64,000 bases of DNA from Prevotella sp. oral taxon 299 str. F0039 (lineage in GTDB: Bacteria > Bacteroidota > Bacteroidia > Bacteroidales > Bacteroidaceae), in the NCBI RefSeq assembly GCF_000163055.2, contig NC_022124.1, positions 248,001-312,000 of the forward strand, in the 5' to 3' direction. The position numbers were made by a program, and so were the translations under genes. Under the pieces are notes generated by a model. That model saw nothing but the letters and a program-made list of their open reading frames with translations, made no database searches and was not told the DNA's origin. Within the stretch, counting starts at the first letter, position 1. Each line of letters opens with the position of its first letter. Below, piece after piece: positions 1 to 8,409 of the stretch.

Positions 1-918
1 CTCGTTCAGCCAATCGGTAAAGCCGTTTCGGATCTCGTCGATTTTGGCGTTTGCCATCTGTATGGCTTCGGTGTCCCGTACTTTGACTTCCTTTTCTCCG
101 ACCATGATTTTCTTGGTAATGTCGGGCGTCGTATTCAGCAGGGTGTGCTTCATCAGGGCAATGCCGTCGTAGCGACGATGTTGCCCCCGTACACAGAACC
201 TGTCCCAGATATTGGCATTGTGCATCCGTGCCTCCACAGAGTATTCGTCCGCACTTGAATTGTAGCGTATCATCACCTCCGTGTCGAAGAGGTACGAGGC
301 ATAGTCTGAGTAGAGATTTACGGGAATCCATCGCTCCCCGAAGTTGAAATCCAAGTCCACGAAGGGTATCGGTTCGGGAATGGCATCTTTCAGTGCCTGC
401 AAGGAGGCTTGCGCCCTTGTGTCTTCCGGATGCTCCAAAAGGTATTGTCCGATACGCTCCGAAGCGGCAACCACATTGCCCGATATGAACTTCTCGGCGA
501 TTTCATATTCTCCCTCCAAAGGATTGTAGTAAATCCTGTCGTGCAGCTCGAAGAGCATCTCTTCTTCGGAGATGTCAGGAAGCAAAGAGAGCATATACTC
601 GATGTCCACCGCTCCTAATTTATTGAGTGAAGCCGAGAGAGCCTCTTGGGCATTGCCCCCCTCTGTCACTTCGTGCAGGCTGAAAGAAACGGGCTGATGG
701 AAAATATCGGCTTTGAGCGTTTCTTTATCCACCTTCCGTTCCAAGAAGAGGATTTCCCTGCACATATCCCTACCAGCCAAAGCCAGACGCTTCCGCCACA
801 AAGGAGAGAGCCTGCGAGTGCAAGTACCACCCAAATTGATATTTTGTATCTCAGTTTCATCTTGTCTGATTTTTTTGATTTTATGCGGATTCCAGAGGTG
901 AGGAAGTTGAGTTTCCAT
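1..918 (-). pseudogene. 5'-truncated conjugative-transposon helicase/methylase gene
   Basis: The minus strand is open from about 990 to the left edge; an ATG sits at 918. From about 765 leftward the translation (GRDM, then KADIFHQPVSFSLHEVTE, then RIYYNPLEGEYEIAEKF, then NANIWDRFCVRGQ) matches, from memory, the middle of the roughly 1,900-residue N6-methylase/SNF2 helicase proteins carried by Bacteroidales conjugative transposons. In those proteins about 900 residues, including the methylase domain, precede this point. Here only about 50 unrecognised residues precede it, so the 5' half appears missing. GC content is visibly higher than in the core genes to the right. The gene continues beyond the window, so I cannot tell whether the rest is intact. 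I infer a remnant of an integrated conjugative element. Confidence 0.7.
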
Positions 919-1106
919 TTTAATATTCTCTGTCCTCGTGTTTCCGACATTTTTTTTATGCGTCTTTCCGTCGGGTCGGTCGTTTTCGTTTCAGGGGCGT
1001 AAAAAGGTAGGGCTTAGGACAAACAAGGTTTTACGGCGAGAATACTACCTGCAATGAAATGGAAGTGTGGAGATTGTCGTCTAAACGGCTTGCCGCCCCG
1101 ACCTTT

Positions 1107-1136
1107 TTTGTCCGTGAAAGCCCGGAACTACCTTTG
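1107..1136 (+). promoter_or_regulatory. Bacteroidota-type promoter in transposon DNA
   Basis: TTTG at 1107-1110 and TACCTTTG at 1129-1136 with 18 bases between them fit the Bacteroidota -33/-7 pattern. No convincing gene follows; only a 19-codon ORF (1162-1221) lies downstream. It probably once drove a transposon gene that is no longer present. From 1137 to 1261 I see nothing else. Confidence 0.45.
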
Positions 1137-1261
1137 CCGCTGACAACGAACAACCGATCCCGATGCGAATACTAGAATGGAACGTGGAGAGGAACACCGC
1201 AGAGGACAGAGCGGAAAAATGAAAGGCAGCCTGCACAAGAAGGACTGCCATAATCATGAGG

Positions 1262-1493
1262 AATAAGACGAAAAGAATGAAAACTATTGTCTGAACAGAC
1301 AACTATTAGAAAAGAAAAACGGAGAAAGTTTCGTCTTTCTCCGTAGATAGTATTACCTTTGCAATAGGTTATTCGAGTTATGCAAAGCGTTGTGTGTCAT
1401 TGCAGAAGATAGGTCGCTAAATCATTACCTGCTGAAAATCATAACTCATAAGGCTGTTCATAGCCAATTACTTAGACCTAAATGATAGATTTT
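1262..1493. repeat. Left copy of ~230-bp direct repeat flanking the defence island
   Basis: This segment is repeated in the same orientation at 8679-8907. The 186-base core (1308-1493) differs from 8722-8907 at about 12 positions by eye; the outer 50 bases are more diverged. The repeat contains a 10-bp perfect hairpin, a TACCTTTG box (1354-1361) and the last codons of the IS1595-type transposase, so it is probably the 3' end of an insertion sequence plus downstream DNA. Confidence 0.85.
1305..1344 (-). terminator. Rho-independent terminator downstream of IS1595 transposase
   Basis: ACGGAGAAAG (1319-1328) pairs perfectly with CTTTCTCCGT (1335-1344) across a six-base loop. On the minus strand the hairpin is followed by TTTTTCTTTTCT, so it terminates leftward transcription, about 115 bases past the transposase stop. 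Confidence 0.7.
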
Positions 1494-2285
1494 GTCTATA
1501 ATTTGATTGAATTTTGCCAATGGCGTTTTCTTTCGGGTATTGTATGTGAACTCAAACTCCGCACAGTATTTGGATAGATGCTCCTTACTTGGTCTGTGGT
1601 ATGTTCCCATTATTGACCGCTTCAAATGTGACCATGCACCCTCAATAGTATTTGTGTGTATCTTACCACGAACATATTCTTTACGCCCATGATTTACTAC
1701 ATCGTGTACATAGTCCGAGCATAGCTTAGTGTATGCCCACCATTCATCGCTGTTTATACGGGTTCCTTTCTTAACTCGTTTGTGGATAATTGGCTCTAAG
1801 GTTTTACGCTTAGCATTTGGTACAGGTGTAATGGATAAACGTCCACCACGCCGCCGTCCACCAACATACGTTTCATCAAGTTCTACTGTACCACGTAGCT
1901 GGTTATCGGAGTTACGATGTTCCAGCATATAACGAACCTTGTGTAATAAATACCAAGCGCTCTTTTGCGTGACACCGATAGTCTTGGACAACTCAATAGA
2001 GCTGATACCTTTCTTAGACAATGAAATCAGATAGAAAGTAAGAAACCATTTCTGTAACGGAATGTTTGAGTTCTCATAGATAGTACTCGTTGTTACTTTG
2101 AATTACTTTTTACAATGTGCGCACTTGAAAGTTTTCCCGTTTTCATAACGGTATATTTTCTGTGCGTTTCCACAATGCGGACAAGTTGGAGTATTACCCC
2201 ATCTTCGTTTCTCTAAATATTTTCTACAAGAATCCTCATCAGGAAACTGCTTAAAGAAATAGAATAAATTAGCGTTATTACTCAT
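1458..2285 (-). pseudogene. Degenerate IS1595-family transposase
   Basis: The N-terminal part (2103-2285) is a zinc ribbon, CPHCG then CAHC. It stops at a TAA codon where the family has CAA (Gln) in a CKKQF context; the same frame then continues without interruption as FKVTTSTIYENSNIPLQKWF into the ORF at 1458-2021. That ORF contains ELDETYVGGRRRGGR, NSDEWWAY, NHGRKEYVRG and HTNTIEGAWSHLKR, typical of IS1595 (ISPna2-like) DDE transposases. Compared with family members I recall, about 35 residues between YVGGRRRGGR and the KTLEPII segment are missing in frame. A point nonsense mutation plus an internal deletion indicate a dead element. The terminal inverted repeats could not be fixed by eye. 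Confidence 0.8.
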
Positions 2286-2742
2286 ATTTAACCGAATTTT
2301 ACTTGAAGTTACGAAAAAACGGGTAAATATCCAAGTGTTTGGTTAACAATTTCTTATGTTATTTTTATAGCGATAATCACTAAAATCAAAGCCGTATAAA
2401 GGTCTTATGAATGTCTGCAAATATGACCTTTGGTGTAGAAGCATCCACTCACAGACCTAAATACAGACTAATGTCCTACGCACGGAGAACATCCGAAAGC
2501 AACATTTACTTCAAACGGCATCACTGTTTCTTGTTGCTGCGAGAAGTTCCGAAAAGACACATTTGGGTTATAATAGTATATAATTACGCTTTATAAAAAC
2601 GAATTCTAAACATTACAAAGATAAACCATTGAATACACAAAATAAATGATATTGTTTTGAGTCTATTCAAAAATTTGCATTGAATTGTGTTGAGCGAAGA
2701 TTTTTCCTTAGCAAATAAATTGAGTTAAAATGCATCAACTCC
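2286..2742. other. Non-coding stretch between IS relic and defence operon
   Basis: No convincing gene is visible in this 457-base stretch. The part from about 2410 to 2530 is richer in GC than its surroundings and may be a leftover of mobile DNA; the remainder is AT-rich and leads into the operon promoter. Confidence 0.5.
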
Positions 2743-2772
2743 TTGGTTATAAAAAATAATTCATTAACTTTG
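2743..2772 (+). promoter_or_regulatory. Promoter of the HTH/GHKL/HNH/methylase operon
   Basis: TTGG at 2743-2746 and TAACTTTG at 2765-2772 (18 bases apart) match the Bacteroidota -33/-7 pattern. The predicted start of transcription is about 25-30 bases upstream of the ATG at 2805, so this promoter should serve the entire five-gene operon. Confidence 0.65.
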
Positions 2773-2804
2773 CATTGTAGTTTAATTTATTAGGATTTAC
2801 CGCT

Positions 2805-3002
2805 ATGAACAAAGACCTGAATAGGATTAAGATCGTCTTGGTAGAGAAGCACCTGACAAGCAAGTGGCTTGCGGAAAAGTTAGGCAAGTCAACATGTACT
2901 GTGAGCAAGTGGTGCTCTCAAAAGTCGCAGCCAGATTTGCAAAACATGAATCAGATTGCAACCCTGCTTGATGTGAAATTGAGCGAGCTTATTGTGGATT
3001 AA
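2805..3002 (+). CDS. XRE-family HTH regulator
   Basis: A 65-residue protein that is essentially a single Cro/C1-type helix-turn-helix. The pattern LTSKWLAEKLGKSTCTVSKWCSQKSQPDLQNMNQIATLLDV (residues about 17-58) shows the two helices, turn and recognition helix. It is the first gene of a tight plus-strand operon, 34 bases before the GHKL ATPase gene. Small XRE proteins at the head of restriction-modification operons commonly control methylase/nuclease timing, like C proteins; that role here is inference from position. The start is supported by the promoter 33 bases upstream and the absence of any longer frame. Confidence 0.8.
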   Translation: MNKDLNRIKIVLVEKHLTSKWLAEKLGKSTCTVSKWCSQKSQPDLQNMNQIATLLDVKLSELIVD

Positions 3003-3036
3003 CAGATATCTTTTCAAGTTGATTTAACGCATAACG

Positions 3037-5340
3037 ATGAATATTCCATTCGCAATATCGGCAAGAACAGCACATCTTATTGGCATGGAGAACTTTGCCA
3101 ATGCAGAAGGGGCTATTGTAGAACTGGTGAAGAATGCTTATGATGCGGACGCAGATACTTGCGTGGTAGTGGCAGATGTCCGAGAAAATAAGGCAGAATC
3201 CAAGCTGTTCATAATTGATAATGGTTCAGGAATGACTGATGAAATAATCATTAAGCATTGGATGACGATTGGTACAGATGATAAGCTTCTCAATACCCGT
3301 TCTTCAAATAAAAAGCGTGTTAAAAGTGGAGCAAAAGGTATTGGACGATTTGCCTTGAACAGATTAGGAGCTTCTGCAGAGATGTTGTCTTTTGCTTGTA
3401 GCGAGTTAGACAAAGGTTATGTATGGAATGTTGATTGGAAAAAATTTGACCAAGCACGTGTACTTTCGGATGTAGAGGCAAATTTAGATGTAATTACTAC
3501 TGACTTTTTGGTAGGTAGGCTTAATGAATATGGAATTGACAAATTGCCAATATATGACAAATTGATCTCTAAAACTTTTCATGGGACAATTCTTTGTATA
3601 TCCCATCTGAATGACGATTGGAATGACCATGCGCTGAATGAACTATTAAAGAACCTTGAAATGCTCATTCCTGCTGAATTGCAGACATCTTTTGGGTTGT
3701 ATCTGTATAAGATGCATGACTTACAGTGGAGTGGGAAGGTCAACCCGATGGAATATGAGGATTATGACTATAAAATTTCTGCTTGGTATGAAGGAGGACG
3801 CGAAATACAGATCAAGATTGAGAGAAATGAATTGAATTTGTCTAAACTCGAAACTCTTTACAGCAAAGTATTTCTGCGAGATGCGATGAAAGTGACACCG
3901 TATCGTTTAGAGGATTTCCGGAAAAGAGAAGTTTCTCAGACTATTCAAATAAACAACAAGGTTGATGCTGATTTGCTAGAACAAGTCGGCAAATTTGGAT
4001 TTACGTTCTTTTTTCTAAAAAATACATTAAAAGACGACCGAGACAAGGATGGAAATCAAAAATATCCATACAATTTATTTGACGAATCAGTCCGTACTCA
4101 TTGGCTCGACAGGTTTGGCGGCGTGCGTATCTATCGCGATGAATTCCGTGTCCGTCCGTACGGAGAGAACGGGGATGACTGGTTAGGTTTAGGTCGCAGG
4201 CAGGCAAAGAGTCCTGGTGGGGCTGGTCAAAAGATGGGTGGCTATAGAATCCGTCCAAATCAGATTGCTGGTATCGTTAAGATTTCGAGACTGACAAATG
4301 CGGCTTTCGAGGATAAGTCAAGTCGAGAGGGTATTCAGGAAAACGAGGCTTTCGCATTGTTCAAAAATCTGTTATTGCAGATAATCTCAGTTTTTGAACT
4401 TGATCGTAATACCGTCATGTACAATCTGTCGGAACTATATAAAGAAGAACATCCACAGACAACACGTGCAAAGGAGATTGCGTATAAAGCTCTTGACTCT
4501 AAAGTTGAAAATCTATCTAAAGAAGCGGAAGATTTAAAGATTCTTGCTGCAGATTATAAATCTCTGGAAACAGAACTCAGAGACAAGGAGGCAGAGCTCT
4601 CAATGCTTCGCGGACTGGCGAGCCTGGGAATATCTTCTGCAACATTTACTCATGAGCTCCGAAGCGTGATGATTCGCCTTTTACCGAGAAACGAATTACT
4701 TAAGAATATTCTTCTGCAATATCTGCCAGAAAACCAGTTTGAAGGAATGCGATTTGACAATCCTTATCAGGAGTTAAGAAATATGAAAATAGAAGACGAG
4801 AGGCTTTATAATTGGCTTCTTTATTCTTTAAATTCAATACGTCGAAGTAAAAGGGACTGGGTAGATATTGACTTGTCGAACTACCTTACTTTATTTATCG
4901 AATCTTGGAAACCTATTCTATTAAGAAAATCGATACATATAGACCTCCAAATAACAAACATGGATGGCATATTACTCAAAGGATTCGAAATGGATTTGGA
5001 TAGTATATTCAACAATTATGTAACAAATTCCATATCCGCATTCCTTAATTCAAATAAAAAGGAAAAAAAGATTTCAGTGAGTGTGAGCAATGACCATGGA
5101 TATGCTATAATAGACTTTATTGATAATGGTATTGGGCTTTCTCAAGAATATAGGAATAACCCTGATGTTATTTTTAATGCTTTTGAGACATCTACAGTGG
5201 ACAATCAGAATAATAAGATTGGTACTGGCATGGGATTGTTTATTGTGAAAGGCATTATCAGCAAATATCCAGATGCTTTGATTGCATTGCTGCCTGTTGA
5301 GACAGGGTTTGGAATAAGAACAATATTTAAAATCAAATGA
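3037..5340 (+). CDS. Dual-GHKL protein: Hsp90/MutL-like ATPase fused to histidine-kinase-like module
   Basis: This 767-residue soluble protein has no signal peptide or membrane segment. The N-terminus is a GHKL ATPase of the Hsp90/MutL/MORC type: N-box VELVKNAYDADA (E29, N33, D36), DNGSGM (61-66) and GAKGIGR (98-104). A middle region (about 150-470) is unassigned. A charged, probably coiled-coil stretch (about 475-525) leads to a histidine-kinase-like H-box, TFTHELRS, with H539. A second GHKL domain follows: N-box around NNYVTNS (659-665), DNGIG (696-700) and GTGMGLFIVK (729-738). The next gene overlaps by four bases (ATGA) and encodes a receiver protein, so phosphotransfer from H539 is a natural proposal. 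GHKL ATPases beside nucleases and methylases have, as I recall, been reported in predicted restriction systems; this fusion's function is not known to me. Kinase activity is inference. Confidence 0.85.
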   Translation: MNIPFAISARTAHLIGMENFANAEGAIVELVKNAYDADADTCVVVADVRENKAESKLFIIDNGSGMTDEIIIKHWMTIGTDDKLLNTRSSNKKRVKSGAKGIGRFALNRLGASAEMLSFACSELDKGYVWNVDWKKFDQARVLSDVEANLDVITTDFLVGRLNEYGIDKLPIYDKLISKTFHGTILCISHLNDDWNDHALNELLKNLEMLIPAELQTSFGLYLYKMHDLQWSGKVNPMEYEDYDYKISAWYEGGREIQIKIERNELNLSKLETLYSKVFLRDAMKVTPYRLEDFRKREVSQTIQINNKVDADLLEQVGKFGFTFFFLKNTLKDDRDKDGNQKYPYNLFDESVRTHWLDRFGGVRIYRDEFRVRPYGENGDDWLGLGRRQAKSPGGAGQKMGGYRIRPNQIAGIVKISRLTNAAFEDKSSREGIQENEAFALFKNLLLQIISVFELDRNTVMYNLSELYKEEHPQTTRAKEIAYKALDSKVENLSKEAEDLKILAADYKSLETELRDKEAELSMLRGLASLGISSATFTHELRSVMIRLLPRNELLKNILLQYLPENQFEGMRFDNPYQELRNMKIEDERLYNWLLYSLNSIRRSKRDWVDIDLSNYLTLFIESWKPILLRKSIHIDLQITNMDGILLKGFEMDLDSIFNNYVTNSISAFLNSNKKEKKISVSVSNDHGYAIIDFIDNGIGLSQEYRNNPDVIFNAFETSTVDNQNNKIGTGMGLFIVKGIISKYPDALIALLPVETGFGIRTIFKIK

Positions 5341-5975
5341 TTATGAGCGATAAAATTAGATTAGTCTATTTAGATGAGGAAGAAGGGTGGCAATCAATAG
5401 CCCATTCTCGACTGAAGAATGACTTTCAACTTCACATACCTCAATATATGCCTGATAATATAGAGGACATTTGGCGGGATGTATGCGAATTCGATGCTCA
5501 GGCTGTATTAATTGATTATCGCTTGAATAATACCGGCAAAGTATCGTATACTGGCGATGACGTTATACGTGAACTTCATCGACACAATAAACATCTACCA
5601 ATGTTTATTATAACATCGTATGAGGACAATGCACTGATAGAGTGTAAAGAAGCCCAAATTATCCGTGGTAAAGAATTGTTTGGCGACGCAAAGCAATACG
5701 AAAAGCTAAAAAGCATTATTACGGCAAATGTAAATAACTATAACAGCCGTAAAGCATCGGCTGAATATATAATCAAAAAGTTCCAAGATAAAGTCTCCAA
5801 GGGGGAGAACTTGACAAATGAAGAGTCTGCAACTAAATTTGAGACTGAACTTTACTTGTCTGAGTTAGATTTGGACAATAGCGTCCGCTCTGATTTGATT
5901 ACAAGCACATCAAATGATACATTGGAGGAATTATTGAAAGTCGCACAAAGTATTGTTAATTTGCACAAGAAGTAA
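5337..5975 (+). CDS. Stand-alone receiver (REC)-like protein
   Basis: 212 residues. The first about 120 read as a response-regulator receiver: acidic pocket D13-E14-E15 after strand 1 (IRLVYL), phospho-acceptor candidate D60 in AVLIDYRLN, T93/S94 in FIITSYED, and K112 in the last strand region. All canonical catalytic positions therefore seem to be present. The C-terminal 90 residues are helical and charged, with no DNA-binding or enzymatic motif I recognise. It overlaps the kinase-like gene by 4 bases and lies 3 bases before the HNH gene, so it is translationally tied to both. I infer that it relays the state of the kinase-like protein to the nuclease or methylase. A second ATG at 5343 is an equally possible start. 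Confidence 0.75.
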   Translation: MIMSDKIRLVYLDEEEGWQSIAHSRLKNDFQLHIPQYMPDNIEDIWRDVCEFDAQAVLIDYRLNNTGKVSYTGDDVIRELHRHNKHLPMFIITSYEDNALIECKEAQIIRGKELFGDAKQYEKLKSIITANVNNYNSRKASAEYIIKKFQDKVSKGENLTNEESATKFETELYLSELDLDNSVRSDLITSTSNDTLEELLKVAQSIVNLHKK

Positions 5976-5978
5976 GCT

Positions 5979-6563
5979 ATGATAGATTTCAGAAAAACAA
6001 CCCCCATTCGTCGGACATCAGTGCCGGAATATAAGACTCATAACGAATACAAGTCATTGTTGTGCGAAGATTTCCATCAACGCTGCGGTTATTGCGGAGA
6101 TCATGAATTCTTCAGGGACACTTATTACGAAGTTGACCACTTTGTCCCCCAAAAACTCCTTGTAAACATATCTCCTACAGAGTATTCTAATTTAGTTTAT
6201 TCATGCCGTTCTTGCAATAATTCTAAACGCGCAAAGTGGCCAACGAAGGATGAGAATATGCCGAATGATGGAAAGCAAGGTTTTATAGACCCTTGCGATG
6301 CTTCTTATGCAGAGCAATTTGAAAGACTGACAGATGGATCTATTCACTCTATAACTGATCTTGGTGATTGGATGTGGTCTGCACTTAACTTCGGAAATCC
6401 TGCTCATCGTGTGAAGTGGAGGTTGGAAGAAGTCAAAATTCTGCTCAAAGAGCTAGATGAAGTGATAATTGATTCGCTAGAGGAACTGAAAAATAAAGAC
6501 GAACTAAACAGATTATACCGCAAGTTAGAAGAACAGCTTAGGGGGAAACCAAACTTTTCCTAA
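5979..6563 (+). CDS. HNH endonuclease
   Basis: 194 residues with a clear zinc-supported HNH fold: CGYCG (C36, C39), EVDHFVP (D53, H54), YSNLVYSCRSCNNSKRAKWP (N71, C76, C79, N80, K83). The two CxxC knuckles bracket the beta-beta-alpha metal site, as in the McrA-like/TIGR02646-like HNH proteins common in defence loci. The C-terminal half (about 110-194) is helical and without recognised motif. Gaps are 3 bases to the receiver gene before and 3 bases to the methylase gene after. It is the only evident nuclease in the operon and is therefore the candidate DNA-cutting effector (inference). Confidence 0.85.
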   Translation: MIDFRKTTPIRRTSVPEYKTHNEYKSLLCEDFHQRCGYCGDHEFFRDTYYEVDHFVPQKLLVNISPTEYSNLVYSCRSCNNSKRAKWPTKDENMPNDGKQGFIDPCDASYAEQFERLTDGSIHSITDLGDWMWSALNFGNPAHRVKWRLEEVKILLKELDEVIIDSLEELKNKDELNRLYRKLEEQLRGKPNFS

Positions 6564-6566
6564 TTA

Positions 6567-8333
6567 ATGAACTCTCAAATCTTCACATATCTCAAACGAA
6601 AACGACTTACAGATACACGGACAGTAAATCGCCTTTTCGTGTCTTCTTTTGTATTGCTTAGTGATTTGATAATTAAGAATAATTATGTCATTAAGAGTTT
6701 ACTCATAGACAAAGAAGATGAAGATTTTGACTTGTTGCAGGAGTTTGTGTCCAAGATTCATCACTTCCATCCTGCACCGATGACAATAGAAGACATGATT
6801 AGCCTTTTCGAATTTGTCATTTCGCCGGCCGATCGCATTGTGACTGGAGCCGTCTATACACCTAAATACGTAAGGGAGAACATCATTGAGACTTGCTTAA
6901 AAATACCCAATGAACATTTACAACATATTCGTGTGGCAGATATTGCTTGTGGCTGTGGTGGTTTCTTGATGAATGTTGCATTATTCTTGCACAACAACAC
7001 AGGGAGGTCATTTTATGATATCTACCAAGAATCTGTATATGGAATTGATATCCAAGAGTATTCTGTGGAAAGAACAAAAATTTTACTTTCACTTTTAGCT
7101 TTGCTTCATGGAGAAGATTTGGACTTTGATTTCAATATTCTTCAAGCAAATACATTAAATTTTAACACTACAGAATGGAACCAGGACTACACACATTTTG
7201 ATGTTATTGTCGGCAATCCACCGTATGTCTGTTCGCGCAATGTAGATGCTACCACAAAGGAAAAGATGTTGCAATATGAAGTTTGCCTGTCAGGACATTC
7301 TGATTTGTATATTCCTTTTTTCCAAATAGCAACTGAAATGCTGAATGACGGTGGAAGATTGGGATTCATCACAATGAATAGTTTTATTCGTTCGGTCAAT
7401 GGCAGAGCTGTGCGGAATTATTTTTCTCGTGGCATTCATGATATTTCAATATTGGATTTTCGTGGCTACCAGGTTTTCCAAAAGAAAAGTACATATACAT
7501 GTCTTTTCTTCCTCACAAAGAATCAAGCGTCAGATACACTACATTACGCCGTTAATTTGAATGGAGATTTAAGTGCAACGCCAGAATATAATAATATCTT
7601 ATATAATCAACTTGATAACAAAAAAGGATGGAGACTAAATGATTTTGAAGCAGTACGCCAAATAGAGTCCATAGGAATTCCTATTGGCGAATATTGTCAT
7701 TTCCGCCACGGTATAGCAACACTCAGCAACAAGACTTACATATTCAAGCCTGTCGCGGAGGATGACAACTATTATTATTTGGAATCTAAAGATAAACGCT
7801 TCCCTATAGAAAAGGCAATATGCAGAAATGTCGTCAACTCCAACAAACTCAACTCAGAAGTTTCTTTTGAAAGCATTATCGAGAAACTGATTTTCCCGTA
7901 CTTCATTAACGAAGATCGAGCCACAATTATTGAGGAGTCAGTCATGAAGACCACTTTCCCTTATACTTATGCTTACCTCTCTTCCCAGCGCAAGCAACTT
8001 GCCGAGCGTGACAAAGGCAAGACAGACAAGTATCCCACATGGTATGCATACGGCAGAACTCAGTCGCTCATTATGCCAAGATATAAATTATTCTTCCCGA
8101 AGTTCGCAAACAAACCTCTTCATTGTGTTTTGAGAGGCGATGCAGACCTGTTGCTATACAATGGCATTGCATTTGTTAGCGACGACCTTGAAAAACTGCA
8201 AGTCCTGAAAAGCATTCTTGATAGTAATGTCTTTTGGAGCTATCTTGTCAAGAATGCAAAACCATACTCAACAGGATATTATTCACTGAGTGGAGTTGAT
8301 ATTAAAAATTTTTGTATTCCCTCTGTGAAATAG
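6567..8333 (+). CDS. N6-adenine-type DNA methyltransferase (TaqI/Eco57I-like)
   Basis: 588 residues. The motifs are in the gamma-class order: GAVYTP (94-99, motif X), ADIACGCGGFL (124-134, motif I, AdoMet loop), GIDI (159-162) and NPPY (217-220, catalytic motif IV), then SDLYIPFFQIA and GRLGFI. The region after about 350 resembles a TaqI-like target-recognition domain (inference from position and length). There is no fused nuclease motif at the N-terminus, so unlike type IIG enzymes cleavage would have to come from the HNH partner. It is the last gene of the operon, 3 bases behind the HNH gene; its end faces the convergent antitoxin-like gene. Expected product is m6A in host DNA. Confidence 0.88.
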   Translation: MNSQIFTYLKRKRLTDTRTVNRLFVSSFVLLSDLIIKNNYVIKSLLIDKEDEDFDLLQEFVSKIHHFHPAPMTIEDMISLFEFVISPADRIVTGAVYTPKYVRENIIETCLKIPNEHLQHIRVADIACGCGGFLMNVALFLHNNTGRSFYDIYQESVYGIDIQEYSVERTKILLSLLALLHGEDLDFDFNILQANTLNFNTTEWNQDYTHFDVIVGNPPYVCSRNVDATTKEKMLQYEVCLSGHSDLYIPFFQIATEMLNDGGRLGFITMNSFIRSVNGRAVRNYFSRGIHDISILDFRGYQVFQKKSTYTCLFFLTKNQASDTLHYAVNLNGDLSATPEYNNILYNQLDNKKGWRLNDFEAVRQIESIGIPIGEYCHFRHGIATLSNKTYIFKPVAEDDNYYYLESKDKRFPIEKAICRNVVNSNKLNSEVSFESIIEKLIFPYFINEDRATIIEESVMKTTFPYTYAYLSSQRKQLAERDKGKTDKYPTWYAYGRTQSLIMPRYKLFFPKFANKPLHCVLRGDADLLLYNGIAFVSDDLEKLQVLKSILDSNVFWSYLVKNAKPYSTGYYSLSGVDIKNFCIPSVK

Positions 8334-8409
8334 GAGAAGGGGGAATATGCCATAGACTAAAAGCTCTAAGAGATCTCATCCTTTCGATTCTTTGGAGATA
8401 TCCTATTTT

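Noticed and set aside
666..950. Minus-strand frame with a strongly hydrophobic stretch (MKLRYKISIWVVLALAG...) resembling a signal peptide
   Set aside because: It lies in another frame of the same strand as the transposon gene fragment, whose downstream frame matches known proteins; the hydrophobic run ends in unrelated residues and no domain follows. Most likely fortuitous.
1081..1302. Minus-strand 73-residue hydrophobic frame
   Set aside because: Starts with TTG just past a terminator T-run, overlaps a plus-strand promoter, and the hydrophobicity follows from T-rich DNA. The right repeat copy does not preserve it.
2411..2596. Plus-strand 61-residue frame upstream of the defence operon
   Set aside because: No recognisable motif and no good promoter; reads like chance in non-coding DNA.
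3037..5975. Kinase/receiver pair as an ordinary two-component regulator
   Set aside because: The kinase-like protein has an additional Hsp90/MutL-type ATPase domain and no sensor membrane segment, the receiver has no DNA-binding output, and both genes are locked into an operon with a nuclease and methylase.
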